From Maylandia zebra (lineage: Eukaryota > Chordata > Actinopteri > Cichliformes > Cichlidae): DNA of 64,000 nt. The notes under the pieces were generated by a model that was given only the letters and a program-made list of their open reading frames with translations, searched no databases and had not been told where the DNA came from. Positions 23,696-35,029 of the stretch are shown piece by piece. Positions within the stretch are counted from its first letter, which is position 1; every line of letters starts with the position of its first letter. The translations under genes and the position numbers were made by a program. The stretch covers positions 18,510,056-18,574,055 of the forward strand of contig NC_135187.1 of the NCBI RefSeq assembly GCF_041146795.1, given 5' to 3'.

Positions 23696-25542
23696 GTTCT
23701 CCATCCATCCTCCTCTCTAATATTCTTTATTCATGAGCTCCACAAAGTGCACCAATTAGATTCACAAGTGTGATTTTAATAAATTTGTATTTGCAACAAC
23801 TTAATCATGCATGCTTCGAAAACCGTGTGATCTGGTTCATAACAAAGCCTTTCACTTATTCGTCTCCTCTCAAACTCTTAAACCTCCCACGTAGCAGCTG
23901 TCTTTAATGTGAATGACTGACACAGATTTCTGTTCCAAATCCTGTCTAAATGATCTCACAGGATTCGTGTGCCATTAGGGCTTATTTCAGTAATCAAGCT
24001 GCCCATCATCACTAACATAAACAGAACTGTATCAGCGGACCATCTGTGTTTGTCTCTGCAACCCATCTCTCTCTGGACTGGCCTCACAGTCTCTCTTGTT
24101 ATTTTTTTCTATATGTCATGTTTTCTCTCTTAGTCCCAGTGTGTCTCTCTCTGGCTGGAGGGTTTGTGGTGATCCTATTGTTTAAAGAGCATGAATTTCA
24201 TTGGGCTATTAGCAACATTAAGTCTTCAAATCATCTCCGTGCCAGCTACCGATTTACTCCCACTTACATGGTCCAGCCTGTCTGATATATTTAGACCACT
24301 AATCATTATTGTATATTATTAAATGCCAATAGCTGTGAGTGGCATTTCACGACTGGGAGTTTTAACTCAGACTTCAAACAAGAGCTGCTGGTGGAGCTGC
24401 AGAACCTCTCATGATAAACTGCATCTGAATTTAAAAATAATCCATCACTTAGTCAACAGTGGTGATGGTGATGAATTGATCATGTACGCAGCTTAAATTA
24501 TTACACTTTTAACAGACAGTTTATAGCATGGCATCATATTTTTGAGAAACATTTCCAGTCTAAATAAAGAAATGTCATAAAATGCAATGACTCACTCCTT
24601 TAAATGCCCAATAAACAAGAGGAAACGTTTTAACCAGAAAATATAGATTCTTAACTAAGAGTTATGCTAATACAAAAGAAATTTCACATTTGAAGATTTA
24701 ATAATAAAACTGGAGTTAAACTGAGGAGTTTGAGACAAACATCTGTGTGAACAAGATGATTCCAGTTCATCAGCAGTATCTGTGGTTAGCTCAGCCCTTA
24801 CCTCCTGTCCTCGGAGGACCAATATTATCCAAAGTCGTCAGTCTTGACAGAAAAAAAGGATTAATTCCAAATGAAAGACAGTTTAAGCATTACTCAGAGA
24901 GAAAATGGGTAGTGACTCAGGGAAGGGTTTCCAGTTAGGCGCTGTGGAGATTGCCATGAGGCCACTGTGTACATTCCTACAGCTAAGAATAGTATCCTGG
25001 GCCACTGTGACTCCAGCCGGGCCTCTCATGTGACACAGCGCTGTTTGGTACCCAGCTGCCAGCTTAACAACTCAGCCAGGGTCCAGTGGAGGGAGTGTTT
25101 ACAATAGCCGCAGGAAGGGGAACCATCACAGGGTCCTGACTCAGGCATTGTTCCCACCCAGGCTGGTCTTTCATCAAAGTGTCCCCGAGCTGCTAACCCT
25201 TGTCTGTCTTCTAGTGCCGTCCAAGTTCATCCCTCCTCCTCCTCTTCCCCCTTCCTCATGTGTGTAACCCAGGATGTAGTCAAATATAGAACGGTGCTGA
25301 TGGGCCACTTTGATCAGGAGAAACAGCTGTAAGAACTGGGCTCAGTTTTCAAGGTGTGGTGGTGTTTCTGTTAGTGTCCATGAACGTGCACAACTGGACG
25401 TGACCACTGTTGCTATTAATCACCCGTTTGACAGTTAACTCGTTGCACTGTGTGTGTCAAATCATCAAGAAGTATTTGCCATACCTTTAAGAGTTGAGCA
25501 ACCAAACGTGGAGGTCCACATTTATATCAGATATCATGAGGT

Positions 25543-25583
25543 CATCATGTTGCCAAGCAACCACTTAGCTTGGCAACATGATG
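25543..25583. repeat. perfect 16-bp inverted repeat with 9-nt loop
   Basis: CATCATGTTGCCAAGC (25543-25558) and its exact inverse (25568-25583), in copy 1 of the tandem repeat. The other copies have a much poorer inverse. Confidence 0.95.
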
Positions 25584-25782
25584 GCTAAAATGACCCATTA
25601 CTGGCATTTATGCACCTATAACACCTTATAAAAGTGTCATATAATTTTTATTTTGCATCAGTAACATCTAATTTCTATCCAAAAAGGCTGAATTATGTGT
25701 AATGATGTCATTATGTTGCCTGACAACCACATAGCAACTGGCCAAAATGACCTATTATTAGCAGTTATGCATCTCTAAGAGC

Positions 25783-25784
<2 letters not shown>

Positions 25785-25816
<32 letters not shown>

Positions 25817-26530
25817 AATTTATTTCAACATGTGAACAATATACAAGTACATTTAGAAAAGAAATGAGAGAAAAAAAAATACTATACAAATTACATACAA
25901 AAAAACATTCTGATTAATTTACATGTTGAAAGGGAGTGGGAAGAAGTATACACTTATTTAATCCCACCCCTGTCCCATAAATTATCAGTGAATATTTAGT
26001 CAGCTTCCTTACTGATATAATTTGTAATAAAAATAGTGAACAGATTTCTGATATACTATATACTATAATATCACATCATGAATTTTTTGTTTGTTTGTTT
26101 TTAAATAGAGACATTCACTTAATTTAAATATTTTCCTTTTCTTTATAGATCGAGAAGATCATATTTTTATAACTCTTTTTGAACAGTTTTATGTTTGGAC
26201 ATTGCTTTAATTCCATATTCAGTTTGTTCCATAGTTTCACTCCTTGAACAGAAACACAAAAGCCTTTTCTTGTAGTACGTACCTTCATTGTTTTGAAGTT
26301 ACAAAAACCCCTTAAATTATAACTTCCTTCTTTCAAAAAAAACATACTCTGAATATTACCTGGCAGTTCTTTATTTTTTGCTTTGAATAGAATTTGTGCT
26401 GTTTGGAATTTCACTATATCGTCAATTTTCAATATTTCAGACTGCAAAAATAGTGAGTTTGTATGTTCCCTATAACCTGCATTGTGGATGATTCGAATTG
26501 CTTTCTTTTGAAGAGTAAAAAGTGAATGTA
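25785..26530 (-). mobile_element. 5'-truncated L2-like LINE with 9-bp target-site duplication
   Basis: The insert is flanked by TAAGAGCTT at 25776-25784 and again at 26531-26539. Its 3' end, on the minus strand, is the CAAT-type repeat (25785-25813). A minus-strand frame, 26447-26124 (107 aa), reads as the C-terminal tail of a fish LINE reverse transcriptase (KTAQILFKAKN-like and GVKLWNKLNMELKQCPN segments). The rest of the polymerase is missing, as expected from 5' truncation during target-primed reverse transcription. The frame is still open, so the insertion is fairly young. L2 versus another jockey-group clade is not certain. Confidence 0.8.
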
Positions 26531-29519
26531 TAAGAGCTTATAAAAGTGTCATATAATTTTTTATTTTGCATCAGTAACATCTAATTTCTATTCCCAAAGT
26601 TTAATTATGTATAAAATGATGCATACAAAATGCAGGCTACCTGTTTTGTAGCATTTGTGCACCTGTAGCACCTTATGAAACCATTCTTTTTTCTTTTTTA
26701 TTTCACGACAGTACATCACTTACATCCACAAAAGCTAAACTACATGCCTGGCAATCACCTAGCAACGGGCTACAGTCACTCATTTTTAGTACATAAACAT
26801 CTGCCAGTCTATTTTTAAAAAAACTTCTCTCTTTGTGATTAAGTACATCACTTTAAAAACAACACAAACGGACCAAAACCTACTAGCATGAGCATGTACT
26901 AGTTTCAAAAATACATGCAAATTTAAAAGCACAGAATACATTACAGAGAAATGTTTTGTTGATAGCGATCGGTGACTCTGAAAGTTGAGGCCTGGACCTC
27001 AGTGCATTAGCAGGTGGAGAGTTAACTGTGAGGCTCATAAAATTACAAGCAGTTTATTAGTTAATCACTTTTTGTGACTCCCCTGTGTGTACTCAGAGTG
27101 TGAATGAGTCTTACAATAATAAGTACTGTCTCTAGAGGAATTACATGATCAGTACATAAAGAATAGCTGTTGTAAGAAATTTTAAAAAATTGATTATTAG
27201 ACATTACTTAATAAAACAAGCTGCTGCTGCTGTGAGAAGACATCATGTGAGATGGTTTGAAATGTAAATAAAGTTGACAGTTTGTTTCCTTTCTTTTTTA
27301 TTATTTACATTAAACACAAGCAGAGGAGAAAAGCTCAGGGTTACAGAAGGTCTGATCGCTGTTCACAAAGCAAAAATGTCCTCTGCAGCTCACAGTAGTA
27401 ATCAGGTTTGGTATTTATTTTAAGGTGAGTCATTGTTTGCTGTTGCATGGCTACAGCAGATCATACTTAGGCTTCCCCTTGCTGTTAAATCCCACTTTAG
27501 CCCCTGCACATTAAAGCCTTGAGACTATGAAGAACTTTAACAGTATATTTTAAAAAATTTATATTTAATTCAAAAAAAGAAACACTATTCTTCCATCTCT
27601 ATGCTTCTAGTTTAGAAACAATGTGTGTTTTCACAGCTTTTATATCATACTGTAGCCTTAGATGAGGTGTTTCACAAGTAGACAACGCTTTATTTTAAGA
27701 GATCACACGCCAGAGAAGGCTGGGGAACACTGTTACAGAAATAGGGTGCAAAGATTTCCTTTCCTTCAGAGATCAGATTGAGCCTCTTGTGATATTTTTT
27801 CAAATCAGTCTTGTGTGACTTTACAGAGACATTTAAACCTTCTTTTCCTTATATTATCTGTGAGCTATAATGTCATGAGGATTCTCAATCTGCAGCCCCT
27901 TTCTGCACTCCATGGAGTTATGCCGGTTGTCTGCCAGGCAGATGAATTACTGTCATGTTTGCTTAGCGGCATATGACAGGGAACTGAAGTTACATGCAGG
28001 CAGATTGAATGACATAGCTGCAAGAAAGTGAGCTGTCAGCAAGCCAGATATCATGACCCAAGAGCAGAAGCCACTTTGGTGTTGCAGTGAAATCTTACAC
28101 TGAGTCACCAGTCACTAAGTGATAGTTTCATGCTTACACGTCGGATTCCTGTAAGAACAAAACTGCAAATCAAACAAAAAACAACTCATAAAAGCTCCAG
28201 GTCAGGGTGCAGGGACAGATTTATGATTTTCTATTTTTAGTTAATCATACCGGCTTCAAACCTGAATTTTGCTTTTGTTTCCACTGCTGAACAATGATCA
28301 CATTAACCACTCACTGAAATATTAAAATATACTGTATATATTTTCTGACCAGAATAAAGACATGATAACAGACCTACTGGGACAGAAGATATATTATCAC
28401 ACTAAAGGATTTTTTTATGGTGTGAAAATGAGAGAAAGACAGATTGGGGGACCTAAATAATGAAGGAATTTCTTTTCCAAAAATTATCTCAGGTGATAGA
28501 AGTGTTTTAACAGATCATTTTGGCTTTGCACTTTTATGTCTGACAGGAAAACGATGGCAGCATTTCAAGCTACTTAAGCTAATTATAATGCCCTGTGTTA
28601 AAAATGACTGTGTAGTTAAATCCACATCAATCCAGAGTTGTGCAGATGCAAACCTGACAATCATGTAGAACAAGAGATTAGAGGCGATAATTTATGTTTT
28701 TAACCAAATTTATCTGCAAGTATTGCACTGTGTTTTATTGTATTGTCTTTCTGTGAAGCTAGAGTTGCTCATAAGTGGGACAATGATACTATGACAACAT
28801 TTTGCCGACGGTTTGTGGATCTGAATGTTAGATACACAGGGGAGACTTGTAGAAAAAAGTGTTATGAGTACTGAAATTGGTTAGAAATAATATAAACATA
28901 CATGTACTGGACCATTTATCAACACCAATAGTATCATTATATGCTACATCAAAATATCTAAGTTTGTGTGTATTATCATAAATTTTATATTTCAGTAATG
29001 TCTCAGTTAAATAATAACCTCCTTTGACCCCCCCCCCCACCCCCCAGCTAATAAAGTGGAAGCAATAATAAGATACTGCTGTATCAATATTTTGACCCAC
29101 ACTAAATGCAAATACTCACAGTATGAGTGTGAAAAATATGCTCATAGCCTACAGACATATATAATATTTACTCCAGTTTGAGCAGGATTCCAAAAACATG
29201 CAGAGCCCTGCAGGTTTAGACTATTCCTTAGACTTTTCCCTCAAACAAAAGAATATCTTTTCTGCATCATCAGTGATATGGACAGGCTTTGGGAGATGGA
29301 GGCCCATCCCAAAATGTCATTGGGATGCCCCCCCCCAGTCAAAGTGGCCCATCCAGTCAGTCAGACCGGCCCTGACTTTCTGGCTTCACGTCTTCATTAG
29401 GATTAAAACAGGCTGCCGTGGGGGTGGAAAATGCTCCACATGTGCTAAAAATACTAAAAATAATGCAGTAATAATCGCACTTTAAGATAAACCATTGATT
29501 TGGACGGCGCTAACATCAT

Positions 29520-29814
29520 CTCTCATTTGAAACTCCGCTCTCTCCTGCTCCATTCAGGTCCACGGTCACTCCTCAACAGGAAGTGACGAAAGTAGCCACG
29601 AGCGTGACGAACGGCTCTTTCGAAAATACAACAAGGAAGTTACGGTTTATTGTGAAGGAAAATAACCGCTGGAGAAAAAAATTCTCCTCAAACCGGGGGT
29701 CCCTTCGCTCGGTTGCTGGGTGTCCGGGGGGGGCGAGGTCACCGTGGACTTTCCCGAGAGCCCGTTTCCGATCATCTCGAGGAATTCTACTTGTAGCCAG
29801 CTAGCTAGCTAGCG
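29520..29814 (+). promoter_or_regulatory. fam91a1: fam91a1 promoter and 5'UTR
   Basis: GC- and CpG-richer than its surroundings. ETS-like words occur at about 29577-29587 (ACAGGAAGTGACG context) and near 29635 (GGAAGTTACGG). No TATA box is seen. Just before the ATG there is a (CTAG)n run at 29798-29812. The transcription start was not determined. Confidence 0.5.
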
Positions 29815-31084
29815 ATGAACACGGACGTGGAATTTCACATCAGGCAGAATTACCCGTGGAACAAGCTCCCAGCTAACGTCAAACAGGTACCGACTTTTAA
29901 CGTTTCCTGTGGGCACGGAGAGAGGGGGGACACCGCAAGGGGAACCTGTCAATGTCACCGGGGCTGCTCTCTGTCATACTGGCAGCTGTCAGTGTCGCAC
30001 TGCTCGCTCCCCGTCCTCTGCAGGGCTTCACCATCCAGCCGGAGCCATAACTGACCATCATTACACTCCAGCTACTGAAGCCACACTGGCATCACATGAC
30101 AGTTTGTTTGATTGGGTGGGGGTGGGGGCACCACATGATTTTAGAGCGTGTATGTCACCTGCAGATACGGCTTTTACGTATTTGTGCCTGGTGCATTTAA
30201 TGCTATTGAAATGTGCTGTTACAGTTAGTCAGTCAAATGCACGATCCCCCCTTCTCTTCTTGTGCCACTACGCCAACATGTCTCGGTGAAGAGGAGGTGG
30301 GTGGATGAGCAGTTTGAGCTGCTGCATCCTCATACACCCTCTGAAAAGTTGGATTACTCATCAGAAACAGTGAGACTCCAGGGGCCCCTGGTGTACACAT
30401 CTGGCCTGATGTGCACAATATAACAAGTTTTCTCTCGCTCAAAACAGCTTTAGATACAATATTAAGCTTATGCCCCAATTCCATTGTTAATTTTCCTTTA
30501 ATTTAAAATATCTCTTCTCATTTTTTGTGTGAGTTATCATGAATCCAGGGGCTACTGTGGCTCTAAAACCTGTGGATTACATCATGACACATAAACTGTC
30601 CATTGAGGATCAGACAGGTCATTGCTGATATCTGATCTGCTTAAGGTCATTATTGGTCCAATACCAACCGGTGTATTGGCCTTGTAAGTAACTAGAAGTA
30701 TGCTGTAGGTATGTGCTACCAAAATCAAGCACAAGACGATGCTTCTTGCTTTATTACCTACCTCTTAGCCTGTGTCAAATTCAAATCCCTCATTGCATCT
30801 TTGCAGTTAATATGGTTTCACACGTTTCTCAACACATATGACATCACATCTAATAGCAGGAAATATTCCAGTATGGAAAAATATTTCACAGACAGCTGGA
30901 GAACAGGAGGTTTAAAAGAGGCCCTGTTTGGTTTCATCCCCTGACACATTAATGTGGTTGACCTGGGCATTTTCCTTTCTCTGCAGAGTTTGGGGAACTC
31001 TCAGCGCGAGTATGAGAAGCAAGTGCTCCTGTACAGCATCCGCAACCAGCTGCGATTCCGCAATAACCTAGGTGAGCAATATTA

Positions 31085-31131
<47 letters not shown>

Positions 31132-34100
31132 ACACACAGCAGGGGTAAACATACAGGGTGAGCTACATGATGTTTGAGTGTTAGATTAATAGACAGACAG
31201 TGGTTTGTAGCAGGATAAATATAACCCCACCAGAGAGTGCTTGATGATGGGCAAAAACTTTCTCACCATATCACCTTGCAGAGAAACATACCCCAGTGCT
31301 ATTTTATCATTGCAGTAAGACTTCTGATTTTATAAAAGTCTATGGGAAAACAGCACTAAGGTTCATGGCTCTGTGACCTCAGTAAACACTTCTCTGATGG
31401 AACTGTAATCCCACTCTCTGCTTTCAAAGCAAATTCAACAAAACACAAAGTTTATTTTGTAAATTATGGTGATAATTAGGAGGATAAACCAGGACACGGC
31501 TATTGGATCCTGCTTGTCAGTTAGCGAGTGAGAATGCAGTGTCCTCTGGTTCCCATTTAGAACTAACTTTCACTCATTATGTCAGGTTTCAAAAAAGTTA
31601 CAGCAAAAACAGGAAGCACACGGGTTAAAAATGGGACTCCACTCACCTGTGGGTGATGTCTTATTAGCTCTGTCCATGTTTTGTTCTGCTTTTGGTGTTG
31701 ATCATAGGATTATCCTTCATATTTGACCCGAAAAGGTAATATACAACTGAAAATACTTGTACTGTTAATAATCATACAGTGGCTAAACATGTGTATGTAT
31801 CTGTATAATAAAGTGCATTATGTATTACATCGAATCACTTTAGATGTGATGTTGATGTAGAGAGATCGTTTCTGTATGTACACTCTGACTGCTGTTTGTT
31901 TTCTGAGCAGTGCGCCACGTGAGGAAGGATGAGCGCAAATATTATGAGGAGCTTCTGAAGTACAGCCGGGACCACCTGATGCTGTACCCCTACCACCTGT
32001 CTGACATCATGGTCAAAGGGCTACGAGTCACCCCGTTCTCGTATTACATAGGAATCATGGAGGTAAGCAACTCATGCTGCGTTGAAGAGTGCAATACCAG
32101 AGCATTAACTTTGCTCCCATTATCATAATCTCTGTGAACAGCCTCTCGTATACCTGAACATCTGTCGTTCTGTCAGTTCCCGTTGGTTTTAGAACGATGG
32201 GGCAGGTAAACCCAGAGGAACAGAGCAGACATACTTATTGTTCAACGGCAAAGGTTTTCTAATTGACTGGAAACATGCAGTCTCTGTTCATTTAAAATGA
32301 ACAATGTCTTCAGTTTTTGGCATCCCTGGGAATGAATGCAGGAACTGCAGGGACAAAACAAGGACTCCAAAAGACCAATACAAGTAGAGGGATCTGAGCT
32401 TTTCACAGCTCCCAGCTGTTTAGTTCAGTGTGCTTTTGTTGCATGAATAGTACGAGTATACGGCATTGTTTGGTACACCTGAGTAGATGTGCTGGATTAT
32501 TATGGCCACCCTGCATAAAGGATAAATGGGTGTATTGTCATTGGTTAGAATGATTGTGTGTTGGTTCATTTTTAACCTAAAAGGTAAGATTAAGGACGTC
32601 ATAAGACATTGTGTAGTTTTAGGGAGGAATATGCTATGTTTCCTATGTTCCCCAGATCTGTCATCAGTCAGGCACTAGGTGTCAGTCAGCGTCTAGTAAA
32701 GCCTCATCTACCAGCTCAGGGCCATGCACAGGATTGATCCCAGGGCAAACACACCCGGGAAAAATCTTTGCTGTTTGCTCTGCAGTCAGTCTGAGCTTTG
32801 CCTGCACGACAGCTCAAACTCACTGATAAAGCAGAGAGAACCGGTCTGTCAGGGAGAAGGGTTCTCCTTGACTTTTGGCATTTTCATTTAGATTGCAAAG
32901 ACTGAGCTCTTGTGTTCACGGGACTGGAGATGGAAAATAATGCATTTGTAATTGAATTACTTCAATTTTGTGGCTGACTACATAGTTGGTGTAATTCCTT
33001 TATACAGCCTGCTCTCAGATGTATTTCCATTACCACAACTCTGTGTGCAGATACCAACTGTCACATTCGATTGTTCCACATTTAGTGTACTTCCCATTTC
33101 ATAGGACAGATGTGGCTAATGTTCTTTTACCTAACCTATAAATACACATAAAGGAACAGCATTTATTTTTCAGCTCACTGAGAGGGGTTTCACCCACTTT
33201 CTGCTGCACGCTAAACCAAACTTGACTGAGCTTTAATTGTGACCACTAAATTGCCAAAGGCTATGTCATATTCTGATAATCCGTCTTAAGCACTTAATGA
33301 AAACTTGGAGTCGAAATTAGCACGGCTGCTCAGATCTGCTAATCCTGTTATTAATCAGAGACAGGGGACATAGAAAGGGGAGAACAAAATTAGTTTAATT
33401 CTTCTTTTTTCTCCTTTCTCCTCTTTTTTTCTTTCCACCTCCAGGATATTATGAACAGTGAGAAGAGTTACGACTCTTTGCCCAACTTCACTGCAGCTGA
33501 CTGTGAGTTATTTTTCTTCTCTTCTACGCTTATAAAATGGCTTGACTGTCTCTGGCTCCCCAACTTTCCCAGTTCTTGTTTAATTTTTTTTCTTGCTGAT
33601 TGTTTATTTTTGTTATTGAATGGTTAAAGGATCCAGAGTTTAGGAAGATTAGGTGTGAGAACAAGAGTCAGGAGCCCTAAGTAATTTCTTCTGGCAAACA
33701 TTCATTTGTTTCGGCATTTCAGCATGTCCTGATCCCCCCCCCCCCCCCCCCCCCCCCCCCATTTTTATTAATTAAAAACTGAATACATTTTTATTTTCTA
33801 TCATTTTTCACACCAAGCAGTTAATCAAGAGAAATAATTGGCAGTTTATTTTACTTAATTTCTACTTCTTTTTTTCTATTTAGGGGAGACAGCTTGTGTA
33901 ACACATCAGATTTGAAAGATAAATTAAAGCAACGTGTCAAAAATGTTTCTCAGAAAATCTGGCTTTTGAAAAGCTGATGATAAAGATGAAGATTGGCACC
34001 CTGGCTTTTAGGCATGAGTAGCACATGTTGTTTGTCTCTGTACAGTTTTCTCGAGTCATTTTTCTAAGTGGTTTTAGTGTTTTTTGGTTCTTGAATATTG

Positions 34101-34972
34101 GAGGTTTAAGGCTTCTTAGTAAAACTGCTGTTAGTTCTCTCAAAGCCCAAACCCTGCTGTGGTTTTGTTATTTTATTACAGGAATGCTTTTGTAACCCGC
34201 TTATTAAATTCAATAACAAACCTAAATAATTGCTTTGTGTTTCCATAACCAAACCAGAGCATTGCCATGGGTTTTAATTGGCTGGTGTAAATGCCATTTA
34301 ATTATAATGAAAATTGCTTTTCCCCCTAAAAAATGGCCTCATTTCTGAGGACCCGCGTTTCTGGGAAATGACTGTGGAGCCTGATTAAAATTAGTTAAAA
34401 GTCACGGGCACTGGTTGTGATCTTTGATTTTTAGTTGTCAGCTGAAATGGGCTTTGGTGTTGACTAGTGAGTGGCTGAGTCCTGGCAGTGCAGGACCTTC
34501 ATGCCGTGGAAGCAGAAGGCCGCCAGCAGGCGATCGTAGCCGTACTCGGAGGGGCCTCACTCCACTAATCTCTCTGGAGGAAGTCTGGAAGTGTGTCATG
34601 CAGAAGTGGGAGGATGGAGAGGCAGTGAGAGTGTGTGAGAGAGAGTTTTACGTGGGTGGATGTTTGTGTGTTGTGTCTGTGTCTCAGTGTAGCAGCAGGG
34701 TGCAAGTGTAGGATTCTGCGATCTTACTCGTTCCTGTTTGCGTTGGCACCTGTCCCAGCACGTTTTACTCTGCCCCCCTGCAACCCAGCGCAGCACAGGG
34801 GAGGGGACGAGGTGGGAGTTTTAGACAAATTTGAATATTTTAGTGTAACATGAAACTTTTTGCTACATGGCCCAGAATTTCCTCAGATTCAGAAAAAATG
34901 TGTTCGTTTGATTAGAAATAAATATGCATGCACACGCTTACTCTTGTTATCTCTGTCTGCCGGTTGGGGGAT

Positions 34973-35029
<57 letters not shown>

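Larger units (their letters stand above)
25536..26820. repeat. tandem repeat of about 160 bp, interrupted by a LINE
   Basis: Copies begin near 25536, 25702, 26616 and (partial) 26741. Shared blocks include TTATAAAAGTGTCATATAAT, TTTTGCATCAGTAACATCTA, and a Cys/Gly-like word cluster of GTTGCC plus AGCAAC. The second copy is split by the LINE at 25785-26530. Removing that insert gives a period of about 160-166 bp. No known satellite name could be assigned. Confidence 0.7.
23700..29500. other. klhl38-fam91a1 intergenic region
   Basis: Outside the tandem repeat and LINE, this AT-rich DNA shows no exon with supporting splice sites. In human, ANXA13 lies between KLHL38 and FAM91A1; no annexin repeat coding (for example a GTDE-containing exon) was recognised here. 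Short C runs lie at 29029-29046. Confidence 0.5.

Noticed and set aside
29281..29380. Short stretch resembling fish repeat DNA (GGCCCATCC words)
   Set aside because: Too short and too weak to assign to any element.
23700..29500. Searched for an annexin (anxa13) gene expected from human synteny
   Set aside because: No annexin-type exon was recognised by eye; short exons could be missed, so absence is not proven.
30949..31152. Poly-Gly and poly-Pro frames
   Set aside because: They read through the C32 homopolymer; only the 30987-31071 part is a real exon.
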